Source: Paracoccus aminophilus JCM 7686
GTDB lineage: Bacteria > Pseudomonadota > Alphaproteobacteria > Rhodobacterales > Rhodobacteraceae
Reading direction: 5' to 3'
Assembly: GCF_000444995.1 (NCBI RefSeq)
Contig: NC_022041.1
Coordinates: 904,001-968,000, forward strand
Length of the DNA: 64,000 bases
The notes beneath the pieces are model-generated. The model was not told the origin of the DNA. It made no database searches and saw only the letters and a program-made list of their open reading frames with translations. This document shows, piece after piece, positions 27,549 to 36,566 of the stretch. Numbering within the stretch: the stretch's first letter is position 1; each line of letters starts with the position of its first letter. A program made the position numbers and the translations under genes.

Positions 27549-28495
27549 GCCTCGACCAGATCCGCCGGTTCGGTCGCGCCGGTCAGGCCAAGGCGGCGGA
27601 AAAGTGCGGCGTCACGGTCCTCTTCGGGGTTGTCGGCGGTCAGCAGCGTGTCGCCGACAAAGATCGAATTCGCCCCGGCATAGAAGCACATCGCCTGCAA
27701 CTCATCGCTCATCCGGCTGCGCCCGGCCGAGAGGCGCACATAAGAGCGCGGCATCAGAATGCGGGCAAGCGCGATGGTGCGGACGAAATCGAACGGATCA
27801 AGCGGCGTAGCAGCGGCCAGAGGCGTGTCCTCCATCGGCATCAGCATATTGATCGGCACCGATTGCGGCGGCTCTGGCAGATTGGCGAGCGAGACCAGCA
27901 TCGAGACGCGATCCTCGGAGGTTTCGCCCATGCCGAGAATGCCGCCCGAACAGACATTGATCCCGGCCTCGCGGACGCGCTCCAAGGTCTCGATCCGGTC
28001 GGCGAAGCTGCGCGTCGTGATGATCTCGGGGTAGAAGCGCTCCGAGGTATCGACATTGTGGTTGTAGTAATCGAGCCCGGCCTTTTTCAGCGCATGGGTC
28101 TGGTCCGCATCGAGCATCCCGAGCGTCATGCAGGTTTCCATCCCCAAGGCCTTCACGCCTTCGACCATCGCGAGAATCGCGGGCATGTCGCGCTCTTTCG
28201 GCGAGCGCCAGGCCGCGCCCATGCAATAGCGCGTCGCACCCTGCGCCTTGGCGCGGCGGGCCTCGGCCAGCACGCGTTCGACCTCGATCAGCTTGGAGGC
28301 CGAGAGCTTCGAGCCATTGCGCGCGGATTGCGAACAATAGGCGCAATCCTCGGGGCAGCCGCCGGTCTTGATCGACAGTAGCTTCGAGCGCTGGACATGG
28401 TTCGGATCGAAATTCTGGCGATGCAAGGAATGCGCGCGGTGAAGAAGCTCCATGAAAGGTGAATTATAGATTTTATTGGCTTCAATCTCGTCCAT
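27545..28495 (-). CDS. bioB: Biotin synthase
   Basis: Radical-SAM enzyme inserting sulfur into dethiobiotin, 316 aa. The radical SAM cluster motif is [11 protein letters not shown] (CxxxCxxC), preceded by [12 protein letters not shown]. Later [16 protein letters not shown] and SAGRSRM are also BioB-specific. It is first in the six-gene operon bioBFDAGC. The ATG at 28495 has AAGG upstream. Confidence 0.96.
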   Translation of the reverse strand: MDEIEANKIYNSPFMELLHRAHSLHRQNFDPNHVQRSKLLSIKTGGCPEDCAYCSQSARNGSKLSASKLIEVERVLAEARRAKAQGATRYCMGAAWRSPKERDMPAILAMVEGVKALGMETCMTLGMLDADQTHALKKAGLDYYNHNVDTSERFYPEIITTRSFADRIETLERVREAGINVCSGGILGMGETSEDRVSMLVSLANLPEPPQSVPINMLMPMEDTPLAAATPLDPFDFVRTIALARILMPRSYVRLSAGRSRMSDELQAMCFYAGANSIFVGDTLLTADNPEEDRDAALFRRLGLTGATEPADLVEA

Positions 28496-28588
28496 CTTGC
28501 CTTGCTCTCTGCCGGTTGCTCAGATTCGATGGGGAGTTTTTTAGGAAAATAGATTTCAAACGGGAAGAAAAAACGTCTTCTCGTGAAA

Positions 28589-28598
28589 TAATAGATAA
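28589..28598. promoter_or_regulatory. BioR-box-like site upstream of bioB
   Basis: TAATAGATAA on the plus strand (TTATCTATTA on the coding strand) differs from the BioR consensus TTATmkATAA at one position. It lies 94 bp upstream of the bioB ATG in an AT-rich island (28540-28620) that stands out from the GC-rich background and probably contains the promoter. The rest of the 297-bp gap to the GST gene shows no gene. Confidence 0.6.
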
Positions 28599-28792
28599 TA
28601 ATGGGAAGCATACTTCGAACCGGCAAGGAACGATGGGACTGAGGCCGGCGACCGGCGCCATCAGCGCGCCCAGGACGCGGATCGCTTGTCAGAATGAAGG
28701 GAAAGCTTTGAAAATCGGGTCAAAAGTCATCCGGCACAGGCAGGCTGCCCGGCCGGATGATTCTGAACGACGAGGCGGCTGCGCGGCCCGGT

Positions 28793-29422
28793 TTAGGCTG
28801 CTTTCTCGGCGGCGATGACTTTTTTCACGGCGGGATCGGCAGCAAGGCGGGCATGGAGATCTTTCAGCTGCGCCCGGGCGCCCAGCCCGTCGGGCAAAGC
28901 CTGCCGGGCCCAGCCCAGCATCGGAAAGGCATAGGCATCGACATAAGAGCGTTTGCCTTTGCCCGCGCCCAGAAACCACTCGCGCCCCGCCATATGGTCT
29001 TCGAGCAGGTCGAGCTTCTTGGCCACCAACTTGCGCGCCGCCGCAACGACATGTTCCTTCGCGCTGTCGCTGGTGTCGGTCGTGTAGCGGTCAGGCATGA
29101 AAAACGGCCAGTAAGAGCCGTGAAGATCGCCGGTGAGAAACGACGCCCACCGATGCGCCTCGGCCCGGTCGCGCAGGCTGTCGCCGCCGCTTAATCCCGC
29201 TCCGGGATGCTTATGCGCCAGATAGTCGAGGATCGCGCCCGCTTGGGTCAGCACCCAGCCGTCATCCTCTTGCAGGACCGGGACCGCACCTGCGGGGTTC
29301 AGGGCGATCAGCTCGGGCGAGCCGGTTGCGATGCGTGTGGCGACATAGGGCTGGCCGATCCATTCGAGCAGGATATGGGGCGCAATCGAGCAGGCATGGG
29401 GAGAGAAATACAAAGTCGGCAT
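28793..29422 (-). CDS. Glutathione S-transferase family protein
   Basis: A 209-aa GST. The N-terminal thioredoxin-like domain begins TLYFSPHACSIAPHILLEW (catalytic Ser/Cys region), with ALNPAGAVPVLQ (cis-Pro) and LTQAGAILDYLA (Gln-Ala glutathione site). The all-helical C-terminal domain contains SYVDAYAFPMLGWARQAL. It is not a biotin gene but sits between bioB and bioM, and the substrate is unknown. A strong GGAGG-like site (AGGTCC context) precedes the ATG at 29422. Confidence 0.88.
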   Translation of the reverse strand: MPTLYFSPHACSIAPHILLEWIGQPYVATRIATGSPELIALNPAGAVPVLQEDDGWVLTQAGAILDYLAHKHPGAGLSGGDSLRDRAEAHRWASFLTGDLHGSYWPFFMPDRYTTDTSDSAKEHVVAAARKLVAKKLDLLEDHMAGREWFLGAGKGKRSYVDAYAFPMLGWARQALPDGLGARAQLKDLHARLAADPAVKKVIAAEKAA

Positions 29423-29553
29423 GAAGGACCTCCATCTGGGCCGATCCGGCAGTCCGGACCGAGACAGGAAGCCAACCTTTTCTTTCGGCTGAGGTTCCCA
29501 AGGGGCGCGCGCGGCTTTTGCATCTTGCCGCGCTGCCCGCTAAGGCTCTGGCC

Positions 29554-30288
29554 ATGACAGCAGAGCCCGATGATTCCCTGATCTTTGACGCAGCCGAAGT
29601 GCGGCAGGACGGCCACCGCCTGCTCGGGCCGCTGAGCCTGACGCTGCGCGAGCGCCGGGTTGCGGTGATCGGGCGCAATGGCGCGGGCAAATCGACCTTC
29701 CTGCGGCTGGCTGCGGGACTGCTTGCGCCAGCCTCGGGACAGGTGCGGGTCTCGGGGCTCGATCCGGCGCGCGACCGCGCGGCGATGCTCGCGACCATCG
29801 GCATCCTGTTTCAGAACCCCGACCATCAGATCATCTTTCCGACCGTGGCCGAAGAACTGGCCTTTGGTCTGCGCCAGCAGGGCCAGAGCAAGGCCGAAGC
29901 GGCGGCGCGGGTGCGGGATCATCTGGCGCAGATGGGGCGCGCGGATTGGGCGGACCGCTTGGTGAACAGCTTTTCTCAGGGCCAGAAGCAATGGCTCTGC
30001 CTTGAGGCGATTTTGCTGATGGGGCCGAACACGATCCTGCTCGACGAGCCTTTCGCCGCGCTCGATCTGCCGACGCGGCTGCGCCTGTCGCGGCGCTTGG
30101 CGGCGCTGCCGCAGCGGCTGGTCACGATCACCCACGACCCGCTTCATGCCGAAACCGTCGATCGCGTGATCTGGCTGGAGGGCGGCGCGCTTGCCGCCGA
30201 TGGCCCACCCGGCGCGGTTCTGCCCGCCTTTCATGCGGCCATGGCCGAATTGGGAGCGCGCGATGCTGACGCTGACCCATCCGCGTAG
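29554..30288 (+). CDS. bioM: Energy-coupling factor biotin transporter ATPase BioM
   Basis: CbiO-type ATPase, 244 aa. Walker A is GRNGAGKSTFLRLAAGLL, the Q-loop LFQNPDHQI (ECF style), signature FSQGQKQWLCLEAILLMG and Walker B TILLDEPFAALD. The next two genes are BioN and BioY, so this energises biotin uptake. The ATG at 29554 (MTAEPDD) is used. The 3' end overlaps bioN by 26 nt. Confidence 0.93.
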   Translation: MTAEPDDSLIFDAAEVRQDGHRLLGPLSLTLRERRVAVIGRNGAGKSTFLRLAAGLLAPASGQVRVSGLDPARDRAAMLATIGILFQNPDHQIIFPTVAEELAFGLRQQGQSKAEAAARVRDHLAQMGRADWADRLVNSFSQGQKQWLCLEAILLMGPNTILLDEPFAALDLPTRLRLSRRLAALPQRLVTITHDPLHAETVDRVIWLEGGALAADGPPGAVLPAFHAAMAELGARDADADPSA

Positions 30289-30874
30289 AACGCCCGCCCA
30301 TCGCCTGCCCGCCGGGGTGAAGCTGATCGCGCTCGCCGCCGCGAGTGTCGCGATCTTTCGTCTGCCACCGCTGGGCCTTGGACTGGCGGCGCTGGGCCTC
30401 CTTGGGCTTTACGCCGCCTTGGGGCGCGATCTCTTGCGTGCGGGGCTGCGCGGGCTTTGGCCGCTCTGGCCCTTCGTCGTGATCCTCGGCCTCTGGTATG
30501 GGCTGACCGGCGCGCCCGATGAGGGCATTCGGCTGATCTCGCGCATGATGCTGGCGGTGGCGGCGGCCAATCTGGTGACGCTGACGACGCCCTTGGCCGA
30601 GATGATCGCGGTGATCGAGCGCGCGCTCTCGCCGCTGCGCGTCTTTGGCGTCAATCCGAATGCGGTCGCTTTGGCGATGGCGCTGGTCATCCGCTTCGCG
30701 CCGGTGTTGCTTGAGAAGCAAAGGGCGCTGGCGCTGGCCTGGCGCGCGCGCTCGGCCAAACGTCCGGGATGGCGGCTTTCGCTGCCATTGACCCTTGCCG
30801 CGCTGGATGAAGCCGATCATGTTGCGGAAGCTTTGAAGGCGCGGGGCGGCGTGCAGCCTGCCCGGCGCGATTAG
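30263..30874 (+). CDS. bioN: Energy-coupling factor biotin transporter transmembrane subunit BioN
   Basis: A 203-aa CbiQ-family membrane protein with about five hydrophobic stretches. The coupling helices are visible as ALAWRARSAKRPG (first A-R-x motif) and AEALKARGG (second ARG motif), which contact the ATPase. GGGAG precedes the ATG at 30263 inside the end of bioM. BioY follows 13 bp later. Confidence 0.9.
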   Translation: MLTLTHPRRTPAHRLPAGVKLIALAAASVAIFRLPPLGLGLAALGLLGLYAALGRDLLRAGLRGLWPLWPFVVILGLWYGLTGAPDEGIRLISRMMLAVAAANLVTLTTPLAEMIAVIERALSPLRVFGVNPNAVALAMALVIRFAPVLLEKQRALALAWRARSAKRPGWRLSLPLTLAALDEADHVAEALKARGGVQPARRD

Positions 30875-30887
30875 GACGGAGACACCG

Positions 30888-31433
30888 ATGGAACGCAGCC
30901 TTGCCCATATCGCTTTGTTCGCGGCGCTGATCGCGGTTCTGGGGTTGATGCCTCGGATCGACCTGATCTCGGGCGTGCCGATTACGCTCCAGACCTTCGG
31001 GGTGATGCTGGCGGGCACGGTGCTGGGCGCGAAGCGCGGTTTTCTCGCGGTGCTTCTCTTCGTGGTGCTGGGCCTGATCGGCCTGCCGATCTTTTCGGGC
31101 GGGCGCGGCGGGCTTGGCGTGCTGGCCGGGCCGACGGTCGGTTACATCATCGGCTTTCCGATCACCGCTTTCGTCGCGGGCTGGATCACTGAGCGCTGGC
31201 GCAATGTGCCGGTGGGGGTCGCGGCCACGGTGGCCTCGATCATCGGGCCGATGGTGCTCTTGTCGGTCTTTGGCGCGCTCGGCATGGCCTATATTCTCGG
31301 CAAGAGCTTTTCCGAGGCCTATCTTCTGACGCTGCCCTTCCTTGCGGGCGATGCGATCAAGGCGGTTCTGGCGGGCTTTGTCACCCAGACGCTCGCGCGG
31401 CTGCGGCCCTCGGTCGTGACTTCTCGCGCGTAA
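30888..31433 (+). CDS. bioY: Biotin transporter BioY (S component)
   Basis: A 181-aa biotin-binding membrane subunit with six helices. Family sequences: GVPITLQTFGVMLAGTVLGAKRG, LGLIGLPIFSGGRGGLGVLAGPTVGYIIGFPITAF and LPFLAGDAIKAVLAG. With BioM and BioN it forms a high-affinity biotin ECF transporter. GGACGGAG precedes the start. It ends in a strong bidirectional terminator. Confidence 0.95.
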   Translation: MERSLAHIALFAALIAVLGLMPRIDLISGVPITLQTFGVMLAGTVLGAKRGFLAVLLFVVLGLIGLPIFSGGRGGLGVLAGPTVGYIIGFPITAFVAGWITERWRNVPVGVAATVASIIGPMVLLSVFGALGMAYILGKSFSEAYLLTLPFLAGDAIKAVLAGFVTQTLARLRPSVVTSRA

Positions 31434-31461
31434 TGACGCGCGCCTGATCTCGGGATGACAG

Positions 31462-31493
31462 AAAAAAGGCCGGGAGAGATCCCGGCCTTTTCC
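31462..31493. terminator. Bidirectional terminator between bioY and the monooxygenase gene
   Basis: GGCCGGGA (31468-31475) pairs with TCCCGGCC (31480-31487) around a GAGA loop. A-tract AAAAAA (31462-31467) and T-tract TTTTCC flank it, so it can end transcription from both convergent genes. Confidence 0.9.
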
Positions 31494-31500
31494 TTTGCGA

Positions 31501-33303
31501 TCAACTGAGGTGATGGGGCTTTTGCAGGCCGTAGACCTGCGTTTCCAACCCTTCGAGCCGCGCTTTCAATTGCAGCGAGAGATAGCGCGAATAGTGGCGC
31601 GACTGGTGCAGGTTGCCGCCGTGGAACCACAGCCCCTCCTGCTGGGTCGGCTTCCACATATTGCGCTGCTCGCCCTCCCACGGGCCGGGGTCCTTGGTGG
31701 TGCCAGAGCCCAAGCCCCAGCATTTGCCGACCTTATCCGCGACCTCTTGGCTGATCAGATCCGCCGCCCAACCGTTCATCGAGCCATAGCCCGTCGCATA
31801 GACCACGAGATCGGCGGGCAGCTCGGTGCCGTCATCCAAAAGCACGCCGGTTTCGGTCAGCCGCTCGATCCCCTTGCCGGATTGCAGCTTGATCGAGCCG
31901 TCGATGACCAGATCACAGGCCCCGACGTCGATGTAATAGCCCGAGCCGCGGCGCAGGTATTTCATGAAGAGCCCCGAATCGTCATCGCCGAAGTCGAGCA
32001 TGAAACCGGCATCCTCGAGCTTGCGGTAGAACTCAGCGTCGCGCTCGCGGATCTTGTTGTAAACCGGCACCTGAAAATCGGCCATGATCGCATAGGGCAG
32101 CGAAGCGAAGATCATGTCGGCCTTGTCGGTGGTCACGCCATTGGCCAAGGCGCGCTCAGAGTAAAGATCGCCCAACCCGATATCCATCAGGCTGTCGGAT
32201 TTCACGATATGGGTCGAGCTCCGCTGAACCATGGTCACATCGGCTCCGCCCTCCCAGAGCGCCGCGCAGATGTCATGGGCCGAGTTATTCGCGCCGATCA
32301 CCACAACCTTCTTGCCCTTATAGGCGTCGGGGCCGGGGTGTTGGCTGGAATGCTGCTGCTCGCCCTTGAAGACATCCTGCCCGGGGATTTTCGGCACATT
32401 GGCCTTGCCCGACATGCCGGTCGCGAGCACGAGCTGCTTCGGATGCAAGGTGATCTCGCGCCCGTCGCGCTCGACCACGACCGTCCATTCGCCCTTTGCC
32501 GCATCATATTGCGCCGATTTCGCCGTGGTCGAGGACCAGTAATTCAGCTCCATGACCTTGGTATACATCTCCAGCCAGTCGCCGACCTTGTCCTTGGGCG
32601 CAAAGACCGGCCAATTGTCGGGGAAGGGGATATAGGGGAGGTGGTCATACCAGACCGGGTCGTGCAGGCAGAGCGATTTATAGCGGTTGCGCCATTGATC
32701 GCCCGGACGCGGATGCTTGTCGACGATGATTGCGGGCACGCCCAATTGACGCAGACGCGCGCCAAGTGCGATGCCGCCCTGACCGCCACCGATCACCAGC
32801 ACATAGGGCTGGGCGTCAAAGCCAAGGCTCGCGGCCTCATCCTCGCGCTTTTCCTTCCAGGTGCGGCGGTTCGGGTCATGGCCGTGCTCGGCCCCCATCG
32901 GGCGACGGAGGCCGCGCGGCTCCTCATGGCCTTTCAGCTCGTGCAGCGTGGTCAGCAGCGTCCAGATCTTGCCGTCCTTCATGCGGATATGGCCGACGCC
33001 GCGCCCGGTCTCGGTTTCGAGCACCAGCCAGCCTTCGGTCACGCCGCCCGCCGAGGTCACACTTTCGCGCGGATCAAGCGCGATCGACACCGGCTTGATA
33101 TGCGAGAGCTGCGCGCGTGCCATGTCGCGGACCTGCGCCGGGCCCTCCATCGTCTTCAGGTTCCAGGTGAAAGCCGCAAGATCGCGCCAATAGCCCGTGT
33201 CCAGAAACAGAGTGGCCGTGGCATCGGCATCCTGCGCCACAAGCGCGTCATTCAGTTCCGAGACCAGTTTGGCCAGATCGGTCTGATGGTGTTGGTCGAG
33301 CAT
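31501..33303 (-). CDS. Flavin-containing monooxygenase with N-terminal NTF2-like domain
   Basis: A 600-aa FAD/NAD(P)H monooxygenase. Residues about 1-140 look like a SnoaL/NTF2-type domain (SELNDALVAQDADATATLFLDTGYWRDLAAFTWN). The FAD motif YVLVIGGGQGGIALGARL follows, with GDQWRNRYKSLCLHDP, the NADP motif KVVVIGANNSAHDICAAL and VVYATGYGSMNGW of the FMO/YUCCA-type group. GGAGGAG precedes the ATG at 33303; the open frame extends to 33480 without family similarity. Divergent from an AcoR-like regulator, its probable activator. The substrate is unknown. Confidence 0.85.
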   Translation of the reverse strand: MLDQHHQTDLAKLVSELNDALVAQDADATATLFLDTGYWRDLAAFTWNLKTMEGPAQVRDMARAQLSHIKPVSIALDPRESVTSAGGVTEGWLVLETETGRGVGHIRMKDGKIWTLLTTLHELKGHEEPRGLRRPMGAEHGHDPNRRTWKEKREDEAASLGFDAQPYVLVIGGGQGGIALGARLRQLGVPAIIVDKHPRPGDQWRNRYKSLCLHDPVWYDHLPYIPFPDNWPVFAPKDKVGDWLEMYTKVMELNYWSSTTAKSAQYDAAKGEWTVVVERDGREITLHPKQLVLATGMSGKANVPKIPGQDVFKGEQQHSSQHPGPDAYKGKKVVVIGANNSAHDICAALWEGGADVTMVQRSSTHIVKSDSLMDIGLGDLYSERALANGVTTDKADMIFASLPYAIMADFQVPVYNKIRERDAEFYRKLEDAGFMLDFGDDDSGLFMKYLRRGSGYYIDVGACDLVIDGSIKLQSGKGIERLTETGVLLDDGTELPADLVVYATGYGSMNGWAADLISQEVADKVGKCWGLGSGTTKDPGPWEGEQRNMWKPTQQEGLWFHGGNLHQSRHYSRYLSLQLKARLEGLETQVYGLQKPHHLS

Positions 33304-33564
33304 CTCTCCTCCTTCGCTCTGACAGGGGCGGGCTCCTCTTCCCGCCAGTTCCTTGGGCAAAAGTCTCGGCCAAGCGTAGAAGTGCGCCCAAGCGGAAAAT
33401 CTGGATCTAGGGAAATCAAGGAGTTGGCGCGACGGGCTGTGGCAGCAGATGCAACAGGTGTGGCCCCGTCCTGCGACCAAAGAAGGTTTTGGAGCAACGG
33501 CGCTTCTGCGTTAGCCTGAGGCAAGGCGAGGTCGCGCAGGAGGATGGCGTGACAGGAGGGATCT

Positions 33565-35418
33565 GTGAGCGACCTTCATCATATTCGCGAAATCGAAAGC
33601 GTCCGGGCCGGCCATGAGGCCGCGCGTCATCCCATCGTCGTCGAAAGCTGGCTGCGCTGCCTCAATGAACATGGCCTCGACCCGACGGCGCGGGCCGCGG
33701 CCCATATCGTCACCGAGCGCGAATTGCGCCTCCATCGCGAGCGCTCCGGGGATCTGATCGAGATCGCGCGCTCGGGGATCGAGCGGCTTTACGCGCTGGT
33801 CGCCGGGCAGAATTACGTCCTGATGCTGTCGGATCGCGACGGGGTGACGGTCGAATATCTGGGCGACGCGGTGCAAAAAGAGGGGCTGCGCCGCAGCGGG
33901 CTTTATCTCGGCGCGGAATGGTCCGAGGCGCGGGCCGGGACCTGCGCGCTTGGCGCCTGTCTCGAGGCGGGCGAGGCGCTGATCATCCACCAGACCGACC
34001 ACTTCGACGTGACCCATGCGGGGCTTTCTTGCACGGCGGCGCCGATTTACGACACGCGCGGGCAGCTCGCGGCGGCTTTGGACATTTCGCTTCTGTCCTC
34101 GCCTTTGCCGCGTGCCAGTCAGTCGATGGCGCTCAATCTGGTGCGCCAAACGGTCCGGCGCATCGAAATGGCGAATATCATGGCCGAGAACCGCCATGAT
34201 TGGGTGCTGCGGCTGGCGGGTAGCCCGGATTTTCTTGATGTCGATCCCGAGGCTGCGGTTGCGCTGGATGGCGCGGGCCGGGTGATCGGGGCGACCCATG
34301 GCGCAATGCGGGTGCTGACGGCGGCGGCGGGCGTTCCTTGGCGCGAGGGCCATCGTCTGATCGGGCGGCCTCTGTCGGATTTCCTGAACATCCGCCTCGA
34401 CCGGCTGGACGATCTCACCCGCGACCGTCCCGCCGCCGAAAGGCTGATCGAGACCCGCGACGGCCATCGCCTCTTTGCCCATGCGATCGAGCCGCGCGCC
34501 CAGCCTTTGCGCAGCCCCGCCCGTCCGGCGCTGGCGCGGACCGGCGCCTTGCCCACGCCCCTGCGCGCGCTTGCAGGCGATGATCCTGCCATGGCGAGCC
34601 TGCTTGCCCGCGCGGCGGCGCTGGCGCCAAGCACGCTTCCGGTGCTGATCGAAGGCGAGACCGGCAGCGGCAAGCTGACGCTTGCCCGCGCGATCCACGA
34701 GGTCTCGGGGCGGCGCGCCTTCGTGACGCTCTCGGCGGCCGAGCTTTCCGAGCCCGAAGCCGAGGCGCAGCTCTTCGGGCGCATCGCGGCGCGGCGGGTG
34801 GAAAACGGCCTGCTCTCCGAGCTCGGAGGCGGCACGCTGGTCTTGCAAAATGTCGAGGACCTGCCCGAGCGGGTTCAGACCCGGCTGTCGCGCCTGCTGG
34901 CCGAGGGCGGCTTTGTCCCGCTTGGCGGGTTGCGACCGGTGCCAGTCGATCTGCGCATTATCGCGACCAGCCAGCATGGCGCGGCGCGGCTGCGGCCCGA
35001 TTTCTATCACCGGCTTTGCGGCGGGCTGCTCTCGCTGCCGCGTTTGGCCGCGCGGCAGGATCTGCTGTGGCTGGCGCGGCGGATGACCGAGAGCGCGGCG
35101 GGCCAACGCCTTGACCTGCCGCCCGACATCATGCGCGCCTTGGCCGAGCGCGACTGGCCGGGCAATCTGCGCGAGCTGGGCTTTGTCGCCCGCGCCTTGG
35201 CCGGGCTGGTCGAGGGGCGCAGCCTGCCGGTCGCGCCCGCGCTTGCGCTGCTCGGTCCTGCTCAGCCCAAAACCGGCGCGCCTTCGGAAGCGGCGCTTCT
35301 GGCGCAGATGCTGGAGGCCTCGGGCGGGAATATCTCGCTTTGCGCGCGTAGGCTCGGGGTCGATCGCTCGACCATCCACCGCAGGCTGCGCCGCTATGGG
35401 CTGGTCGGCCGCGGTTAG
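33565..35418 (+). CDS. AcoR-like GAF/AAA+/Fis regulator with degenerate AAA+ domain
   Basis: A 617-aa regulator. The N-terminal GAF-type sensor (residues about 60-210, [27 protein letters not shown]) and a PAS-like part precede an AAA+ domain with an altered Walker A ([13 protein letters not shown]). The usual GAFTGA loop is absent: [14 protein letters not shown] stands where LFGxxxGAFTGA is expected. Walker B is LVLQN instead of LFLDE. The C-terminus is a Fis-type helix-turn-helix, [22 protein letters not shown]. Starts with GTG at 33565 behind GGAGG. The missing GAFTGA predicts that it does not activate sigma-54. Its stop overlaps the mntP stop by 4 nt. Confidence 0.85.
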   Translation: MSDLHHIREIESVRAGHEAARHPIVVESWLRCLNEHGLDPTARAAAHIVTERELRLHRERSGDLIEIARSGIERLYALVAGQNYVLMLSDRDGVTVEYLGDAVQKEGLRRSGLYLGAEWSEARAGTCALGACLEAGEALIIHQTDHFDVTHAGLSCTAAPIYDTRGQLAAALDISLLSSPLPRASQSMALNLVRQTVRRIEMANIMAENRHDWVLRLAGSPDFLDVDPEAAVALDGAGRVIGATHGAMRVLTAAAGVPWREGHRLIGRPLSDFLNIRLDRLDDLTRDRPAAERLIETRDGHRLFAHAIEPRAQPLRSPARPALARTGALPTPLRALAGDDPAMASLLARAAALAPSTLPVLIEGETGSGKLTLARAIHEVSGRRAFVTLSAAELSEPEAEAQLFGRIAARRVENGLLSELGGGTLVLQNVEDLPERVQTRLSRLLAEGGFVPLGGLRPVPVDLRIIATSQHGAARLRPDFYHRLCGGLLSLPRLAARQDLLWLARRMTESAAGQRLDLPPDIMRALAERDWPGNLRELGFVARALAGLVEGRSLPVAPALALLGPAQPKTGAPSEAALLAQMLEASGGNISLCARRLGVDRSTIHRRLRRYGLVGRG

Positions 35419-35975
35419 GCCGAGAGATGCTCGATCAGGATCGCGGTGCCAAGCCCGATCAGCACGACCCCGCCCAGCACTTCGATGACGCGGCCAAGCT
35501 TCTGGCCCAGGAACCGCCCGGCGAGAATCCCAGTCGTGCTCATCGCCATGGTGGCCAGACCGATGGCCAGCGCGATGACGATGATATTCACATCGAGAAA
35601 GGCCAGCGAGACCCCGACCACCATCGCATCGATCGAGGTGCCGATTGCCGTGGCGACCAGCGCCCAAAGCGAGGCCGAGCGCGGCGGCTCGTCGGCGGCA
35701 CGGCCAAGCGCGTGCAGCACCATGCGCAGCCCGACCGCGCCCAGCAGGACGAAGGCGATCCAATGGTCGATGGCCTCGACATAGCTCGCTGCCGCCATAC
35801 CGAGCCCCCAGCCGATCAGCGGTGTCAGCGCCTCGACCGCGCCGAAAATCGCGCCGGTGCGCAAAGCCTGACCGAAATGGGGACGCAGGCCGACGGCGGC
35901 GCCGCGACCGAGAGAAGCGATGAAGGCATCGACAGACATGCTGACGGCAAGAAGGCCGATCGCGATCGGGGACAT
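35415..35975 (-). CDS. mntP: Manganese efflux pump MntP
   Basis: A 186-aa, six-helix Mn2+ exporter. Two DUF204 repeats each carry the conserved Asp motif: [18 protein letters not shown] (residues about 8-25) and [20 protein letters not shown] (about 100-120). AAGGAG precedes the ATG at 35975. The leader RNA upstream matches the yybP-ykoY manganese riboswitch, which independently supports the function. Convergent with the AcoR-like gene, with a 4-nt overlap of the ends. Confidence 0.95.
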   Translation of the reverse strand: MSPIAIGLLAVSMSVDAFIASLGRGAAVGLRPHFGQALRTGAIFGAVEALTPLIGWGLGMAAASYVEAIDHWIAFVLLGAVGLRMVLHALGRAADEPPRSASLWALVATAIGTSIDAMVVGVSLAFLDVNIIVIALAIGLATMAMSTTGILAGRFLGQKLGRVIEVLGGVVLIGLGTAILIEHLSA

Positions 35976-36037
35976 GGGAGCTCTCCTTGGACTTCCTTGG
36001 GCGTTCCGGGCGACGGACGGACCCCGCCCGCAGGATC

Positions 36038-36145
36038 CTGTCGCCACGGTCTCGCAAGGCCCAAGGGCTGGACGCGCCACGCAGGATTGCCTGCGAGTCT
36101 GTTGACGCGGCCCCGCTTTCCCGCGGTCGCTACTCCCCGATGGCG
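36038..36145 (-). promoter_or_regulatory. yybP-ykoY manganese riboswitch leading mntP
   Basis: Read on the minus strand, the leader begins CATCGGGGAGTAGC (the hallmark GGGGAGTAG, 36130-36138) and continues through CGTCAACAGACTCG. It closes with GCGAGACCG (36047-36055), the second conserved loop of the class. The two loops form the Mn2+ site. It lies 60-165 nt ahead of the mntP ATG. In this class Mn2+ binding turns the exporter on, at transcription or translation. Exact ends are approximate. Confidence 0.88.
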
Positions 36146-36566
36146 GGCTGATGCGGGAATCGGGCGGGAATGTCAATGAAAACAATGAGATGTAGTTGAG
36201 ACGCATGTGCAGTTGGCAGCTGCGCGACCTCGGCCCGACGGGAAGTCACTGGTTTTATTGCGCTTCCCGGGGCGCAGCTGGCGGCGCGAGAATCCGCCCA
36301 TGGGCGCGGCGATGATCTCCGGAGGCTCCGCCTTCCGGATGCGTTGACTTGGCCCGGAATTTCACGAATAGCCAAAGGGGACTGGTCACTTCGGCGATGC
36401 ACTGCCCAAGACCTGCGCCTCGGTTTTCCGGCACAGATGTCGCGCCGGATCCCGCAGCGAGCCTCTCGGGCAGTCGGTCGAAAAGCCGCGTTTGGGGCAG
36501 GACCTGGGCGCGCGAAGCTCCTGTCTTCTGTGGCGCGCCTTTGGGCGCAAATTCGGAGATCTGACG
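36146..36566. other. Intergenic region between the mntP leader and the AmiS/UreI gene
   Basis: This region of about 420 bp has no convincing gene; short open frames here lack family resemblance and ribosome sites. It should hold the mntP promoter (minus strand, in the less GC-rich 36170-36210 part) and the promoter of the channel gene. A TTGACT element (36344-36349) is visible without a clear -10. An imperfect inverted repeat, ATCTCCGGAGGCTCCGCCTTCCGGAT, lies around 36315-36340. Confidence 0.5.

Noticed and set aside
28464..28473. Second BioR box (TTATAGATTT)
   Set aside because: Only 8/10 match, and it lies inside the bioB coding region; likely chance.
33450..33465. Sigma-54 promoter before the monooxygenase gene
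   Set aside because: On the minus strand GGCCAC-N5-TTGCA keeps the -12 element, but the essential GG of the -24 element is broken, and the adjacent regulator lacks GAFTGA.
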